This document shows, one piece after another, positions 35,787 through 42,680 of a stretch of DNA of 42,836 nucleotides. Made by a program: the position numbers and the translations under genes. The notes under the pieces were generated by a model. That model worked only from the letters and a program-made list of their open reading frames with translations, searched no databases and was not told the DNA's origin. Source of the DNA: Phocaeicola coprophilus DSM 18228 = JCM 13818 (GTDB lineage: Bacteria; Bacteroidota; Bacteroidia; Bacteroidales; Bacteroidaceae); NCBI RefSeq assembly GCF_000157915.1, contig NZ_EQ973637.1, forward strand, positions 174,506 through 217,341, given 5' to 3'. Each line of letters opens with the position of its first letter. Within the stretch, counting starts at the first letter, position 1.

Positions 35787-36092
35787 AGTCACGTTGTTCA
35801 GAAACCACTCTTACCGGTTCACGAAGTGATGCCGTAGTCTCCGCAGATTGATGTAGAAGCAGGCTTTGCTGTAGTGTACTTATCGACTTGCAATGATCGT
35901 TCCTACATTTTTATCCTATAGTATCACATAGGGACTTCATGTCATTTCTTACCCTCTTTTACTCGTTTCGTACCATACAGTACCATATATAGATGAATCC
36001 CTTTTTAGCTTCCATCGTCCTTTTTTATCGTTCCCCGGTATCAGTATTCTTTTCCGTCAGACTTTCTTGTCCGTTATCGCATCGGTTTTATC

Positions 36093-36224
36093 GGTGCAAA
36101 TATGGGCTGCCGCGCCTGATTCCGTCGTTTTGAAGTGCATTTCTTGCAAATTCTTCCTTCTGCGAAGTGTAATTGACAAGAAAAAACGTCGGAAAGGGCT
36201 TCATCGTCAGCCCCGGAAAGCACC
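36093..36224 (+). repeat. Hairpin element E
   Basis: GGTGC (36093-36097) pairs with GCACC (36220-36224); GGGCTG (36104-36109) with CAGCCC (36208-36213); TTCCG (36120-36124) with CGGAA (36190-36194); TTTCTTG with CAAGAAA; apex AAATT/AATT with CTTCC (36153-36157) facing GTGT (36167-36170) and an inner TTC/GAA stem. The minus-strand -7 box is CATATTTG (36097-36104), 7/8. A GGATTCC/GGAAGCC stem, GACC and AGAGGGAAATG follow. Confidence 0.85.
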
Positions 36225-36296
36225 ATAAAACCCGAAGCGGATTCCGTTACAAGGAAGCCGACCAGAGGGAAATGAAACAACTTAAAAAATATAGTT

Positions 36297-36611
36297 ATGA
36301 CATTCAAAGAATTTATGCAAGAGAACGGTTATGAGTTGCAGACAACATTTTGGGAAGACTTTTCAATAGCTGATAGGTTTGGTTTGACAGCTATCCAAGA
36401 CACATTCAACCGTGCTTTTGAAGAGTGGAAAGAGCATTACAAGTATCTAACAGAGTTGATATTGGTACTTAATCATAAGATATGGCAATATCATGATACA
36501 TACCCTGAGTTTGCAGCACTGTATAATAGCCTATGGGAAAAGGCAGACTTATATGCTGTTGAAAACCTTAAAGGGGAGGCGTTGGACTATTTTTATGAAG
36601 TAACAGATTAA
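36297..36611 (+). CDS. Element protein (104 residues)
   Basis: Not recognised beyond being typical of Bacteroides elements. The acidic, helical protein begins MTFKEFMQENGYELQTTFWEDFSIADRFG. It is the first gene behind hairpin E and lies 11 bases before an LPD11-like gene. Confidence 0.7.
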   Translation: MTFKEFMQENGYELQTTFWEDFSIADRFGLTAIQDTFNRAFEEWKEHYKYLTELILVLNHKIWQYHDTYPEFAALYNSLWEKADLYAVENLKGEALDYFYEVTD

Positions 36612-36622
36612 TTTACAAGAAT

Positions 36623-36916
36623 ATGAGTACGTGTACAATACCTACAGAGGAAAACGGTCGGGTGACACTTGCTGATGTTGTCAATCGTGACAAGCGATTC
36701 CGATATATGCTATTATCCCGTCTGCAGTCAGATTGTGATTATTATCTTCATTATGGGGAGCGGCATCCCAAAGGGTTGTGGGCTGGCGACGAAGCTCTTC
36801 AGATTGAGTTTATGACCAAGCTATACGAGAGTTTTAAAGCCGATGAAAAGCCGGAGTGGCTGACAATGGAACAGATTCGACGCTATGCGGCTGAGATGTT
36901 GGGAACAGGTTCATAA
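36623..36916 (+). CDS. LPD11-like protein, copy 1 (97 residues)
   Basis: The core RDKRFRYMLLSRLQSDCDYYL...LWAGDEALQIEFMTKLYESF...KPEWLTMEQIRRYAAEM matches the large polyvalent-protein-associated domain 11 pattern. Such domains occur in proteins deployed by mobile elements on entry. A second copy lies at 42254-42508. It is in the operon behind hairpin E and ends in a strong terminator. Confidence 0.8.
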   Translation: MSTCTIPTEENGRVTLADVVNRDKRFRYMLLSRLQSDCDYYLHYGERHPKGLWAGDEALQIEFMTKLYESFKADEKPEWLTMEQIRRYAAEMLGTGS

Positions 36917-36954
36917 TGCTTTGGACAGCTGCATACGTGCAACCGTCATTTTCT

Positions 36955-36999
36955 ATCAATGCTGCAGAGGACAAATATAGTTTAGCAGCATTGATTTTT
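36955..36999 (+). terminator. Terminator of the hairpin-E operon
   Basis: ATCAATGCTGC (36955-36965) pairs perfectly with GCAGCATTGAT (36985-36995), followed by TTTTT. Confidence 0.85.
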
Positions 37000-37066
37000 C
37001 AATGTTGTACAGTTTTAACGCAGGTTTTTATCGTGCCTAGAAGTCTCTTATTCCATTTATATTATT

Positions 37067-37168
37067 TCATCTGTCGTCCCTGAAGTTGCTTTTCCCATAG
37101 CCTCTTAGCAGGGCTTTTACTATCTTGGCAAATATCCATACTGCTGCTACTACTATTATAACTTCCAT
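37067..37168 (-). CDS. Candidate 33-residue membrane peptide after the RHH gene
   Basis: ATG 37166-37168 opens MEVIIVVAAVWIFAKIVKAL and ends RDDR at TGA 37067-37069. It is one hydrophobic helix followed by a basic tail. It lies 108 bases downstream of the ribbon-helix-helix gene on the same strand. It is too short for certainty. Confidence 0.4.
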   Translation of the reverse strand: MEVIIVVAAVWIFAKIVKALLRGYGKSNFRDDR

Positions 37169-37260
37169 GGTTTAATTATTTAATTATACATTTATATTAT
37201 TATATAATTAAATATTTATATAACTATGTAATTACATAAATATTCTCATTGTCTTATATG
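37165..37260. repeat. AT-rich repeats downstream of the partition pair
   Basis: Almost pure A/T with recurrent TTAATTAT, TATAATTA and ATTTATATAA words. Similar words lie on the other side of the parA operon at 38367-38580, so the two may be partition (centromere) sites bound by the RHH protein. Confidence 0.45.
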
Positions 37261-37275
37261 CTGTTAATAAGTAGA

Positions 37276-37644
37276 TTATAGGTTCTCAAACTTTGTCTTA
37301 TTCTCTTCGATGTATGTCATGATTATAGCTGAAGCAAGTGTCCTGATAGGAATGTTGCGGTTAGAGTTAATACGTATTTTCTCTAGTTCCTTTTTTACCT
37401 CTTTAGGCAGCCATACTGCTACTCCTTGTTCGCCAAAACCAGTGTACTTTGCTAGATTCTCCTCGAAGAATTTTTTGCTGCTTTTTCTGGTTTTAGGCTT
37501 CTTTTCTGCCTTTGTTGTTTCTTCCGTTTTAGGCTTTTCTTTTTTGTCTTTCGGCGCCTCCGGCTGGGTTATTCCGCGTACTATTTGGTCAAGCCCTATG
37601 CTTGCCAATGGGTTATCTATCGCAGGTCTTTCGTTCTTTTTCAT
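37276..37644 (-). CDS. Ribbon-helix-helix DNA-binding protein next to parA
   Basis: The 122-residue protein has a Lys/Glu/Pro-rich flexible N-terminal 65 residues and a C-terminal ribbon-helix-helix-like region (VAVWLPKEVKKELEKIRINSNRNIPIRTLASAIIMTYIEENKTKF). It follows the ParA-like gene by 16 bases, as RHH-type ParB partners do, and DUF3408-type proteins follow ParA-like TraA in CTnDOT relatives. It probably binds the AT-rich repeats flanking the operon. Confidence 0.75.
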   Translation of the reverse strand: MKKNERPAIDNPLASIGLDQIVRGITQPEAPKDKKEKPKTEETTKAEKKPKTRKSSKKFFEENLAKYTGFGEQGVAVWLPKEVKKELEKIRINSNRNIPIRTLASAIIMTYIEENKTKFENL

Positions 37645-37660
37645 ATCATTTGAGTTTTAT

Positions 37661-38306
37661 TTAAATTATTTCCATGATTTTTCTGAATGCAGGTTCTACA
37701 ATGTCAAGCTGTGTCTTTTCCAAAGGATACAATGTCGTATATCGCTTCACGGCTACACTCTGCTTTACCATCGGCATTACGGCACCTACCAGTCCGAGCA
37801 ACTCGATGGTTTGCGCTCTCTGTCTCAATTCTTCTGACTTGCGCTCCGATGTAATGATACGATTGGGAATAAATACAAGATTGGCTTTTGATACACTCTT
37901 CAATGCTTTGATGAATATTCCGGTTGCATCTACAGTATCTGGGTCAAATGAAATCGGGATTATAGCTGCGTCTGCATTCTTGTAGATGTACTCAAGATTG
38001 CGGTCGTTCAGGTTTCCTGGACAGTCGATAAGGACGATGCCCGGAACTTTTTTAAGTTGTTCCATCGCCTTTTTCAGATGCTTGCTGTCTGCGGTGTCAA
38101 GCAAATCTACGTTCCATGGAGCCTTTGCATCTGCAGCCACGTCCTGCTCTCTTTGGCGATGACGATAGAGTGAGGCCTGGAGGTCTGCGTCTATCGTGAT
38201 TACAGGCACTCCGTTTTCTGCAAGATAGCTTGCGAAAAGTGCGCAGAGTGTGGTTTTGCCTACACCTCCTTTTATATTGCTGAAGATTACAATTTTTATT
38301 TTCCAT
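37661..38306 (-). pseudogene. ParA-family partition ATPase with a one-base frameshift at its start
   Basis: The ATG at 38304-38306 has a good GGAG site and an exact promoter, but its frame leaves the ParA frame at a run of five A (plus-strand T 38293-38297). One A fewer would give MENKIVIFSNIKGGVGKTTLCALFASYLAENGVPVITIDADLQ, a perfect ParA start with the deviant Walker A. The rest is intact (LIDCPGN Walker B, then IIPISFDPDTVDA) to a stop at 37661. As it stands, the open frame begins at GTG 38209 without Walker A. It may be a true mutation, a sequencing error in the homopolymer or a slippage site. Confidence 0.75.
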
Positions 38307-38337
38307 ACTTCTCCTTTTATATAGTTTCTATCTTCCG

Positions 38338-38367
38338 CAAAGATAGTAAAAACTCTTTAAATTCAAA
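38338..38367 (-). promoter_or_regulatory. Promoter of the parA operon
   Basis: On the minus strand TTTG (38364-38367), an 18-bp spacer and TATCTTTG (38338-38345), an exact -7 box, lie 31 bases upstream of the parA ATG. Confidence 0.75.
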
Positions 38368-38580
38368 ATATTCTATTATATAATTATATAATTGTCTTTT
38401 TATTTTATTATATAATTGTATAATATATTTAGCTTATAAACAACATGTATATAATTTGTTACATGTTATATACGTGTTACTTTTTGTTTATCTTAACAAC
38501 GTAATGTAGTGATATAATTATATAAATATATAATTCATTAAAAATATAATTATACATTTGCATAAATATATAATAATGTA
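38367..38580. repeat. AT-rich repeat block upstream of parA
   Basis: About 200 bp of nearly pure A/T with at least five TATAATTATA- or TATAATTGTA-like words and ATATAATT runs. It could be a partition site, operator or replication-related region. From 38581 to 38776 I see no gene. Confidence 0.5.
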
Positions 38581-38776
38581 ATTTCCTGGCATCGTTGCTG
38601 ATTTTAAGTGACAGAGACACGGAAAACGGATATTGGCATAAATTTCATGTTGATTATACCGCAATAGGGTAATATTTTTGTTTTAGTCCCTTTCTACTTC
38701 CTTCAGAACCCTTTTAATTTCTTTTTGTCTTTATTGCATTTTGCCCTATTATTGCCCGTTGGGTGATGTCATTTTA

Positions 38777-38906
38777 TCTGCAAAGTTAGCTTGCACCTGA
38801 ATTTTGGCCAAGTGATGCTTCGCTTTTCATTTGAAAAATCTTCCTCCTCTGGAGAGTATTTTTCAAGAAACACTTGTCTTCATTCTATTGCAATCTTTTA
38901 GGCAGA
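38777..38906 (+). repeat. Hairpin element F
   Basis: TCTGC (38777-38781) pairs with GCAGA (38902-38906); AAAG with CTTT; TTGCA (38791-38795) with TGCAA (38889-38893); CAAGTG (38809-38814) with CACTTG (38871-38876); TTTGAAAAAT with ATTTTTCAA at the apex, CTTCC (38840-38844) facing GAGT (38854-38857) and an inner TCC/GGA stem. The minus-strand promoter is the best of the family: CTTG, 20 bp, TAACTTTG (38781-38788). AAGGGAACA follows. Confidence 0.85.
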
Positions 38907-38992
38907 AAAATAGACAAATCCCTCCGGGCAGAATAAGCTGGAATATAAGGGAACAAACAATTTGATTATTAATTTCTTAAATAATTATTGTT

Positions 38993-39475
38993 ATGAGTGT
39001 TTTGAAACAAACAGAAAAAATTCGTTCTATTGTCGTGTCGGTATTGTGCCGTAAAAATCGCAGGTTTCAGTCCGAGCCGGTGTTTGCCATGGAGCGTTGT
39101 ATAGAAAAGGAAAATAATCTTACCCGTGTTTTACTCACCGAAATTTTCACCAACGGCCTTTGTTTAGTAACATATCCTTGCTACAACGAGGAACAGCGAA
39201 ACCTTTCCGATATTTGCCTTGACAGTTTGCTTCGCTTGCTGTACTTGGTTGAGCCAGAGTTTGACTTTGTAAGTTGTCTTGACGAATACTCAGTATATGC
39301 TTATCCCGTTAGCCGTTTTAGCCGTGATGTGTCTGACGAGGATATTATTTCCGATTACGTGAATAACTTCAATGATGAAGATCCGGTAAGGAAATATACC
39401 ATTGAAGAGTTTTTGTCCTATATCAACGACGAGTGCTTTGATGATCTTGGCTATTGGGTTCGTTTGCTCAGGTAG
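38993..39475 (+). CDS. Element protein (160 residues), first gene of the hairpin-F operon
   Basis: Not recognised. A soluble, acidic protein with a Cys-rich middle (SDICLDSLLRLLYLVEPEFDFVSCLDEY) and an acidic tail. It has no membrane segment. It is followed by three further genes on the same strand with short gaps, which suggests one operon. Confidence 0.65.
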   Translation: MSVLKQTEKIRSIVVSVLCRKNRRFQSEPVFAMERCIEKENNLTRVLLTEIFTNGLCLVTYPCYNEEQRNLSDICLDSLLRLLYLVEPEFDFVSCLDEYSVYAYPVSRFSRDVSDEDIISDYVNNFNDEDPVRKYTIEEFLSYINDECFDDLGYWVRLLR

Positions 39476-39520
39476 TTTTGGTAGTTAAATATTTTGTATA
39501 ATATATTAATCAGATGCTTT

Positions 39521-40354
39521 ATGAATTTAGAGAATATTAGTAAGCAACAGCTTTTTCGGGAGATTACAGAACTTATGCAGCCGTTGTATTTCCCTGTACC
39601 TTATGAAGAAAATAATATCCAGGAATTAGCCCAACAAGAATATAAGTTGTTTTGTAAGGTAATATCCGCAAGATATGGCTTCGACAATGACAAGTATATC
39701 CTTGCCCATAATGGGCATTCACTGTTTGACATTGTACACGATGATGTCATTTGTGAGTTGCGTTCCCGTATGCGTAGAGATTCCTATCTGCTTCAGAGCG
39801 AAACCATTCGGTGGCATCTTGTTGCATTGGTTCGTCAGGCCGTTGTCAGAGCTGGAGGATGTCTTGGCACTTGTTATAAGAATGTGGGTATCCACCATAT
39901 GGAATATAGTTCCGCAGATATGTATGAGGATGTTCCTGCAGTAGTCTTTCAGAGCGGTATGGTATGTACAGCCGGAGGGTATGAGAGTGCCATGTTGTAC
40001 GATATTTATCTTGCATCGGACGACATACTGATGTGTACTCTTGATGACAAATACAGCAGCGAGTATGATATTCCATTCGACACTCTTTTACTCGAAAGTA
40101 TGTTGGATATAGTGCATTGGTTACGTTTCCATTCATTCCTGCCTGATACTGACGAACCGGAGTGGGTATGCGAGGAGTGCGGTTCATCTGAGGTGGAAAC
40201 TCTGGCATGGGTTAATCCCAACGAGGACAATTCGTTTGTCGATTTTTTGGGTACAGATGACAGAGGTAACAACTGGTGTCATCATTGTGAGGAGCATACT
40301 GGTCTTGCGCTGTTTGCAGATTATGGTAGTAACCAATCATCTTTAGGAGATTAA
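39521..40354 (+). CDS. Element protein with C-terminal zinc ribbon (277 residues)
   Basis: No family recognised. From the ATG at 39521 it begins MNLENISKQQLFREITELMQ. The C-terminus has a split zinc ribbon, CEEC (after PEWV) and CHHC about 45 residues later. The upstream frame from 39494 uses a non-ATG start and is not preferred. It ends 5 bases before the radical SAM gene, so the two are probably coupled. Its middle (AVVFQSGMVCTAGGYESAML) is unassigned. Confidence 0.65.
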   Translation: MNLENISKQQLFREITELMQPLYFPVPYEENNIQELAQQEYKLFCKVISARYGFDNDKYILAHNGHSLFDIVHDDVICELRSRMRRDSYLLQSETIRWHLVALVRQAVVRAGGCLGTCYKNVGIHHMEYSSADMYEDVPAVVFQSGMVCTAGGYESAMLYDIYLASDDILMCTLDDKYSSEYDIPFDTLLLESMLDIVHWLRFHSFLPDTDEPEWVCEECGSSEVETLAWVNPNEDNSFVDFLGTDDRGNNWCHHCEEHTGLALFADYGSNQSSLGD

Positions 40355-40359
40355 TATTT

Positions 40360-41046
40360 ATGGATAGTGTTTATATCAGGAATTTCAGCATCGAAGTGAC
40401 ACGCCGTTGCAATATGGCGTGTTCACATTGTATGCGTGGCAATGCTATGACACTCGACATCAGCCATGCCTATATTCGGAATATGTTAAGCCGTGTTTGT
40501 GCGGTTCACAACATCAATATTACAGGTGGTGAGCAGTCTCTCAATGTCAAGGCTATGCGATACCTTCTTTCTCACCTCAAACATCGAGAAATCCATGTTG
40601 ACCGTTTCTATATTGTCACCAATGGCTCTTTGTCCTCTATTTCTCATGAGTTTATAGAAACTTGTTGTGCTCTGTATGATTACCAGACAGAGAAGGTCGA
40701 AGATACAGGCAGGTGTATGCTCGAATTGAGCGATGACCGTTTTCACGACAGTACAGGTCGTGAAAAGATCGTATTCCGTTTGTCAGAGCTTCCTTTTTTC
40801 GGTATGCGTGGCCAGTCGGAACACATGTTCCTTTTCAAGGAAGGAAGATGCACAGTCGGTTTTGACAATCCGGTTTATCCCATTTACATGGACGAGGATG
40901 GAGTCGTTCACGGCGATGTTTATCTCAATGCAAAAGGCATGGTCTGCAGTAATGGAGACATGAGTTACCAGCGACAGGAGTCTAATTCCCTTTGCACTTC
41001 CTCTCGCTTTTATAGTTATCTGAAGTCAACAGTCGGTAAGTATTGA
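40360..41046 (+). CDS. Radical SAM protein (228 residues)
   Basis: The 4Fe-4S motif is CNMACSHC (Cys17, Cys21, Cys24), the usual Cx3Cx2C, followed by a GGEQ segment near residue 56 for SAM binding. At 228 residues it is a minimal radical SAM barrel. A Cys-containing tail (GMVCSNGDMSYQ) could hold a second cluster but is short for SPASM. The next gene is a PAPS-reductase-like PP-loop protein 9 bases downstream, which suggests joint modification of a nucleic acid or nucleotide. The substrate is unknown. Confidence 0.85.
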   Translation: MDSVYIRNFSIEVTRRCNMACSHCMRGNAMTLDISHAYIRNMLSRVCAVHNINITGGEQSLNVKAMRYLLSHLKHREIHVDRFYIVTNGSLSSISHEFIETCCALYDYQTEKVEDTGRCMLELSDDRFHDSTGREKIVFRLSELPFFGMRGQSEHMFLFKEGRCTVGFDNPVYPIYMDEDGVVHGDVYLNAKGMVCSNGDMSYQRQESNSLCTSSRFYSYLKSTVGKY

Positions 41047-41055
41047 ATTTAAGTT

Positions 41056-41904
41056 ATGAAGACAGTTAATAGTTTGTCAGGAGGAAAAACTTCCTCTTAC
41101 ATCGCCGTGCATTATCCGGCAGATATCGAAGTCTTTGCGCTTTGTTGCATTGATTGTCACAATGCCGGAGCCACCATCGACAAGCGTATGAAGCAGATGG
41201 TCAATGACAGGTTGCAGAAGTATTGTTCACATTATCCCGAATTTGTGGCCACTTCCGAAGATCCGAAAGTTCTCAAGGTCATTTTCGATCTTGAACAGCG
41301 TATAGGTCGTGAGATAATTTGGTTACGCGGTATGGGTTGGGAGGAAATGATACGCCGTAAGCGTGCTATTCCCAATCGGACCAAACGCTTTTGTACGACA
41401 GTCTTGAAGATGCAGCCCATCTTCGAATTTCTTTATTCATACCACGAGCTGCCCGTTCGTATGAGGATAGGCTATCGTTACGACGAGCAGGAACGTGCGT
41501 TGCGTTTTACCGAGAATTTCAAGTTCGCTTATATGGCGGAATGGCAGGAGCGGTCATGCCGCTGGATTAACCGCTGGCAGGATATTCATTGGCGGGTGGG
41601 TGAGTTCCCTCTCATAGAAGACCGTATCACCCACTATGACATCAAGCGTTACTGGCAGGACAAGGGAATTGACTTTCCCGAAGATTCCAACTGTCTCAAC
41701 TGCTTTTGGAAAGCGCCGGCACAACTGCGCAAGAATTTCGATACATGTCCTCCCGTCATGTGGTGGTCAGCTATACAGGAGGATCTTCAAGGCAACACCT
41801 TCAAGGACAAGATGAGCCTTTCATCCATATCCAGGCTGCCGCTTCAGCTCGACTTCTTTTATGGTACAGGTTCAGGCTGTCAAGCAGGTTTCTGTACAGA
41901 TTGA
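41056..41904 (+). CDS. PAPS-reductase-like PP-loop ATPase
   Basis: The 282-residue protein begins MKTVNSLSGGKTSSYIAVHYPADIEVFALCCIDC, a PP-loop (SGGKTS) of the phosphoadenosine phosphosulphate reductase/DndC superfamily. Cysteines in FCTTVLK, NCLNC and the C-terminal GCQAGFC could bind a cluster or take part in sulphur transfer. True PAPS reductases end with a catalytic ECGLH, which is absent. A thiolation or other base-modifying role is inferred from this and from the adjacent radical SAM gene. It ends the hairpin-F operon. Confidence 0.82.
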   Translation: MKTVNSLSGGKTSSYIAVHYPADIEVFALCCIDCHNAGATIDKRMKQMVNDRLQKYCSHYPEFVATSEDPKVLKVIFDLEQRIGREIIWLRGMGWEEMIRRKRAIPNRTKRFCTTVLKMQPIFEFLYSYHELPVRMRIGYRYDEQERALRFTENFKFAYMAEWQERSCRWINRWQDIHWRVGEFPLIEDRITHYDIKRYWQDKGIDFPEDSNCLNCFWKAPAQLRKNFDTCPPVMWWSAIQEDLQGNTFKDKMSLSSISRLPLQLDFFYGTGSGCQAGFCTD

Positions 41905-41921
41905 TCCTATATTCCTTATTG

Positions 41922-41952
41922 GACCTGTCGGCTGCTTGTCGGCGGGTCTTTT
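41922..41952 (+). terminator. Terminator of the hairpin-F operon
   Basis: GACCTGTCGGC (41922-41932) and GTCGGCGGGTC (41938-41948) pair along 11 positions with G-T wobbles, followed by TTTT. Confidence 0.65.
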
Positions 41953-42036
41953 CCCGTTTATATATTGTAGTCCCGGATATCCCTATTATACTCGTTGCCG
42001 GTTAGTATCATCAATGCCAAACCTGTTTATTTTCTC

Positions 42037-42172
42037 TGCAAAGTTCGATTGCCTTCTCTTAGTCCTGTCAAGGCCTGCTTTCAGCGTGTTGCTGAAAAAT
42101 CTTCCTTTCCGCCCTGCCGAAAGCGTATTTTTCGCACCATCCTTGGCCGGACTGCTTGTCAATCTTCGGGCA
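42037..42172 (+). repeat. Hairpin element G
   Basis: TGC (42037-42039) pairs with GCA (42170-42172); GATTG with CAATC; AGTCC-tgt-CAAGG (42061-42073) with CCTTG-gcc-GGACT (42141-42153); GAAAAAT with ATTTTTC at the apex, CTTCC (42101-42105) facing GCGT (42123-42126) and an inner TTTC/GAAA stem. The minus-strand -7 box is GAACTTTG (42039-42046), 7/8, with CTTG 22 bp up the arm. A CTTTT/AAAAG stem, GACC and AAAGGGAAAT follow. Confidence 0.85.
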
Positions 42173-42253
42173 TAAAAAATCAACCTTTTGGCAAAAAGAT
42201 GTACGACCAAAGGGAAATAAATAATTTAATGTTCAATTTAATCGGATAATACA

Positions 42254-42508
42254 ATGGGAATAGAAGAAATTTTACAGCGTGATTCAAAATACAAATATAT
42301 GTTGCTTGGTCGTATGCAGTCAGATTGCGAGTACTATCTTGGCTTCGGTAATAGGAATCAGTCCCGTCTATGGGCTGGCAACGAAGAAAAGCAGATAGAA
42401 TACATGAAACAGCTTTATAACAGTTTCGATGAAGATGAGAAACCGCAATGGCTGTCCATGAGCCAGATTCTGGATTACGCCAGACAGATGATACCTTCTG
42501 CTGAATAA
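42254..42508 (+). CDS. LPD11-like protein, copy 2 (84 residues)
   Basis: A paralogue of 36623-36916: RDSKYKYMLLGRMQSDCEYYLGFGN...LWAGNEEKQIEYMKQLYNSF...KPQWLSMSQILDYARQM. The whole protein is the LPD11-like domain. It is alone between hairpin G and a terminator. Confidence 0.82.
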   Translation: MGIEEILQRDSKYKYMLLGRMQSDCEYYLGFGNRNQSRLWAGNEEKQIEYMKQLYNSFDEDEKPQWLSMSQILDYARQMIPSAE

Positions 42509-42534
42509 ATCTATATACTGGCCATAATCAAATC

Positions 42535-42570
42535 CCGCAGGCATTGAGTTTTGCTTAATGCCTTGCGGTT
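42535..42570 (+). terminator. Terminator of LPD11-like copy 2
   Basis: CCGCAGGCATT (42535-42545) pairs with AATGCCTTGCGG (42557-42568) with one bulge. The T run is short (TTATATCC). Confidence 0.6.
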
Positions 42571-42680
42571 ATATCCTGTTTCCCTCTTTTAGTCAGCATA
42601 TCCATTTTATATTTCCATGCCTCCACTTATATCTGTTGTTCCAACATTCATTGTTCACATCGGGAGTAGCCATTCATTTC

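Noticed and set aside
40360..41904. QueE/QueC pair for 7-deazaguanine synthesis
   Set aside because: The radical SAM motif is CNMACSHC rather than the QueE-type pattern, and the PP-loop protein has PAPS-reductase and not QueC features. No queD or folE is present.
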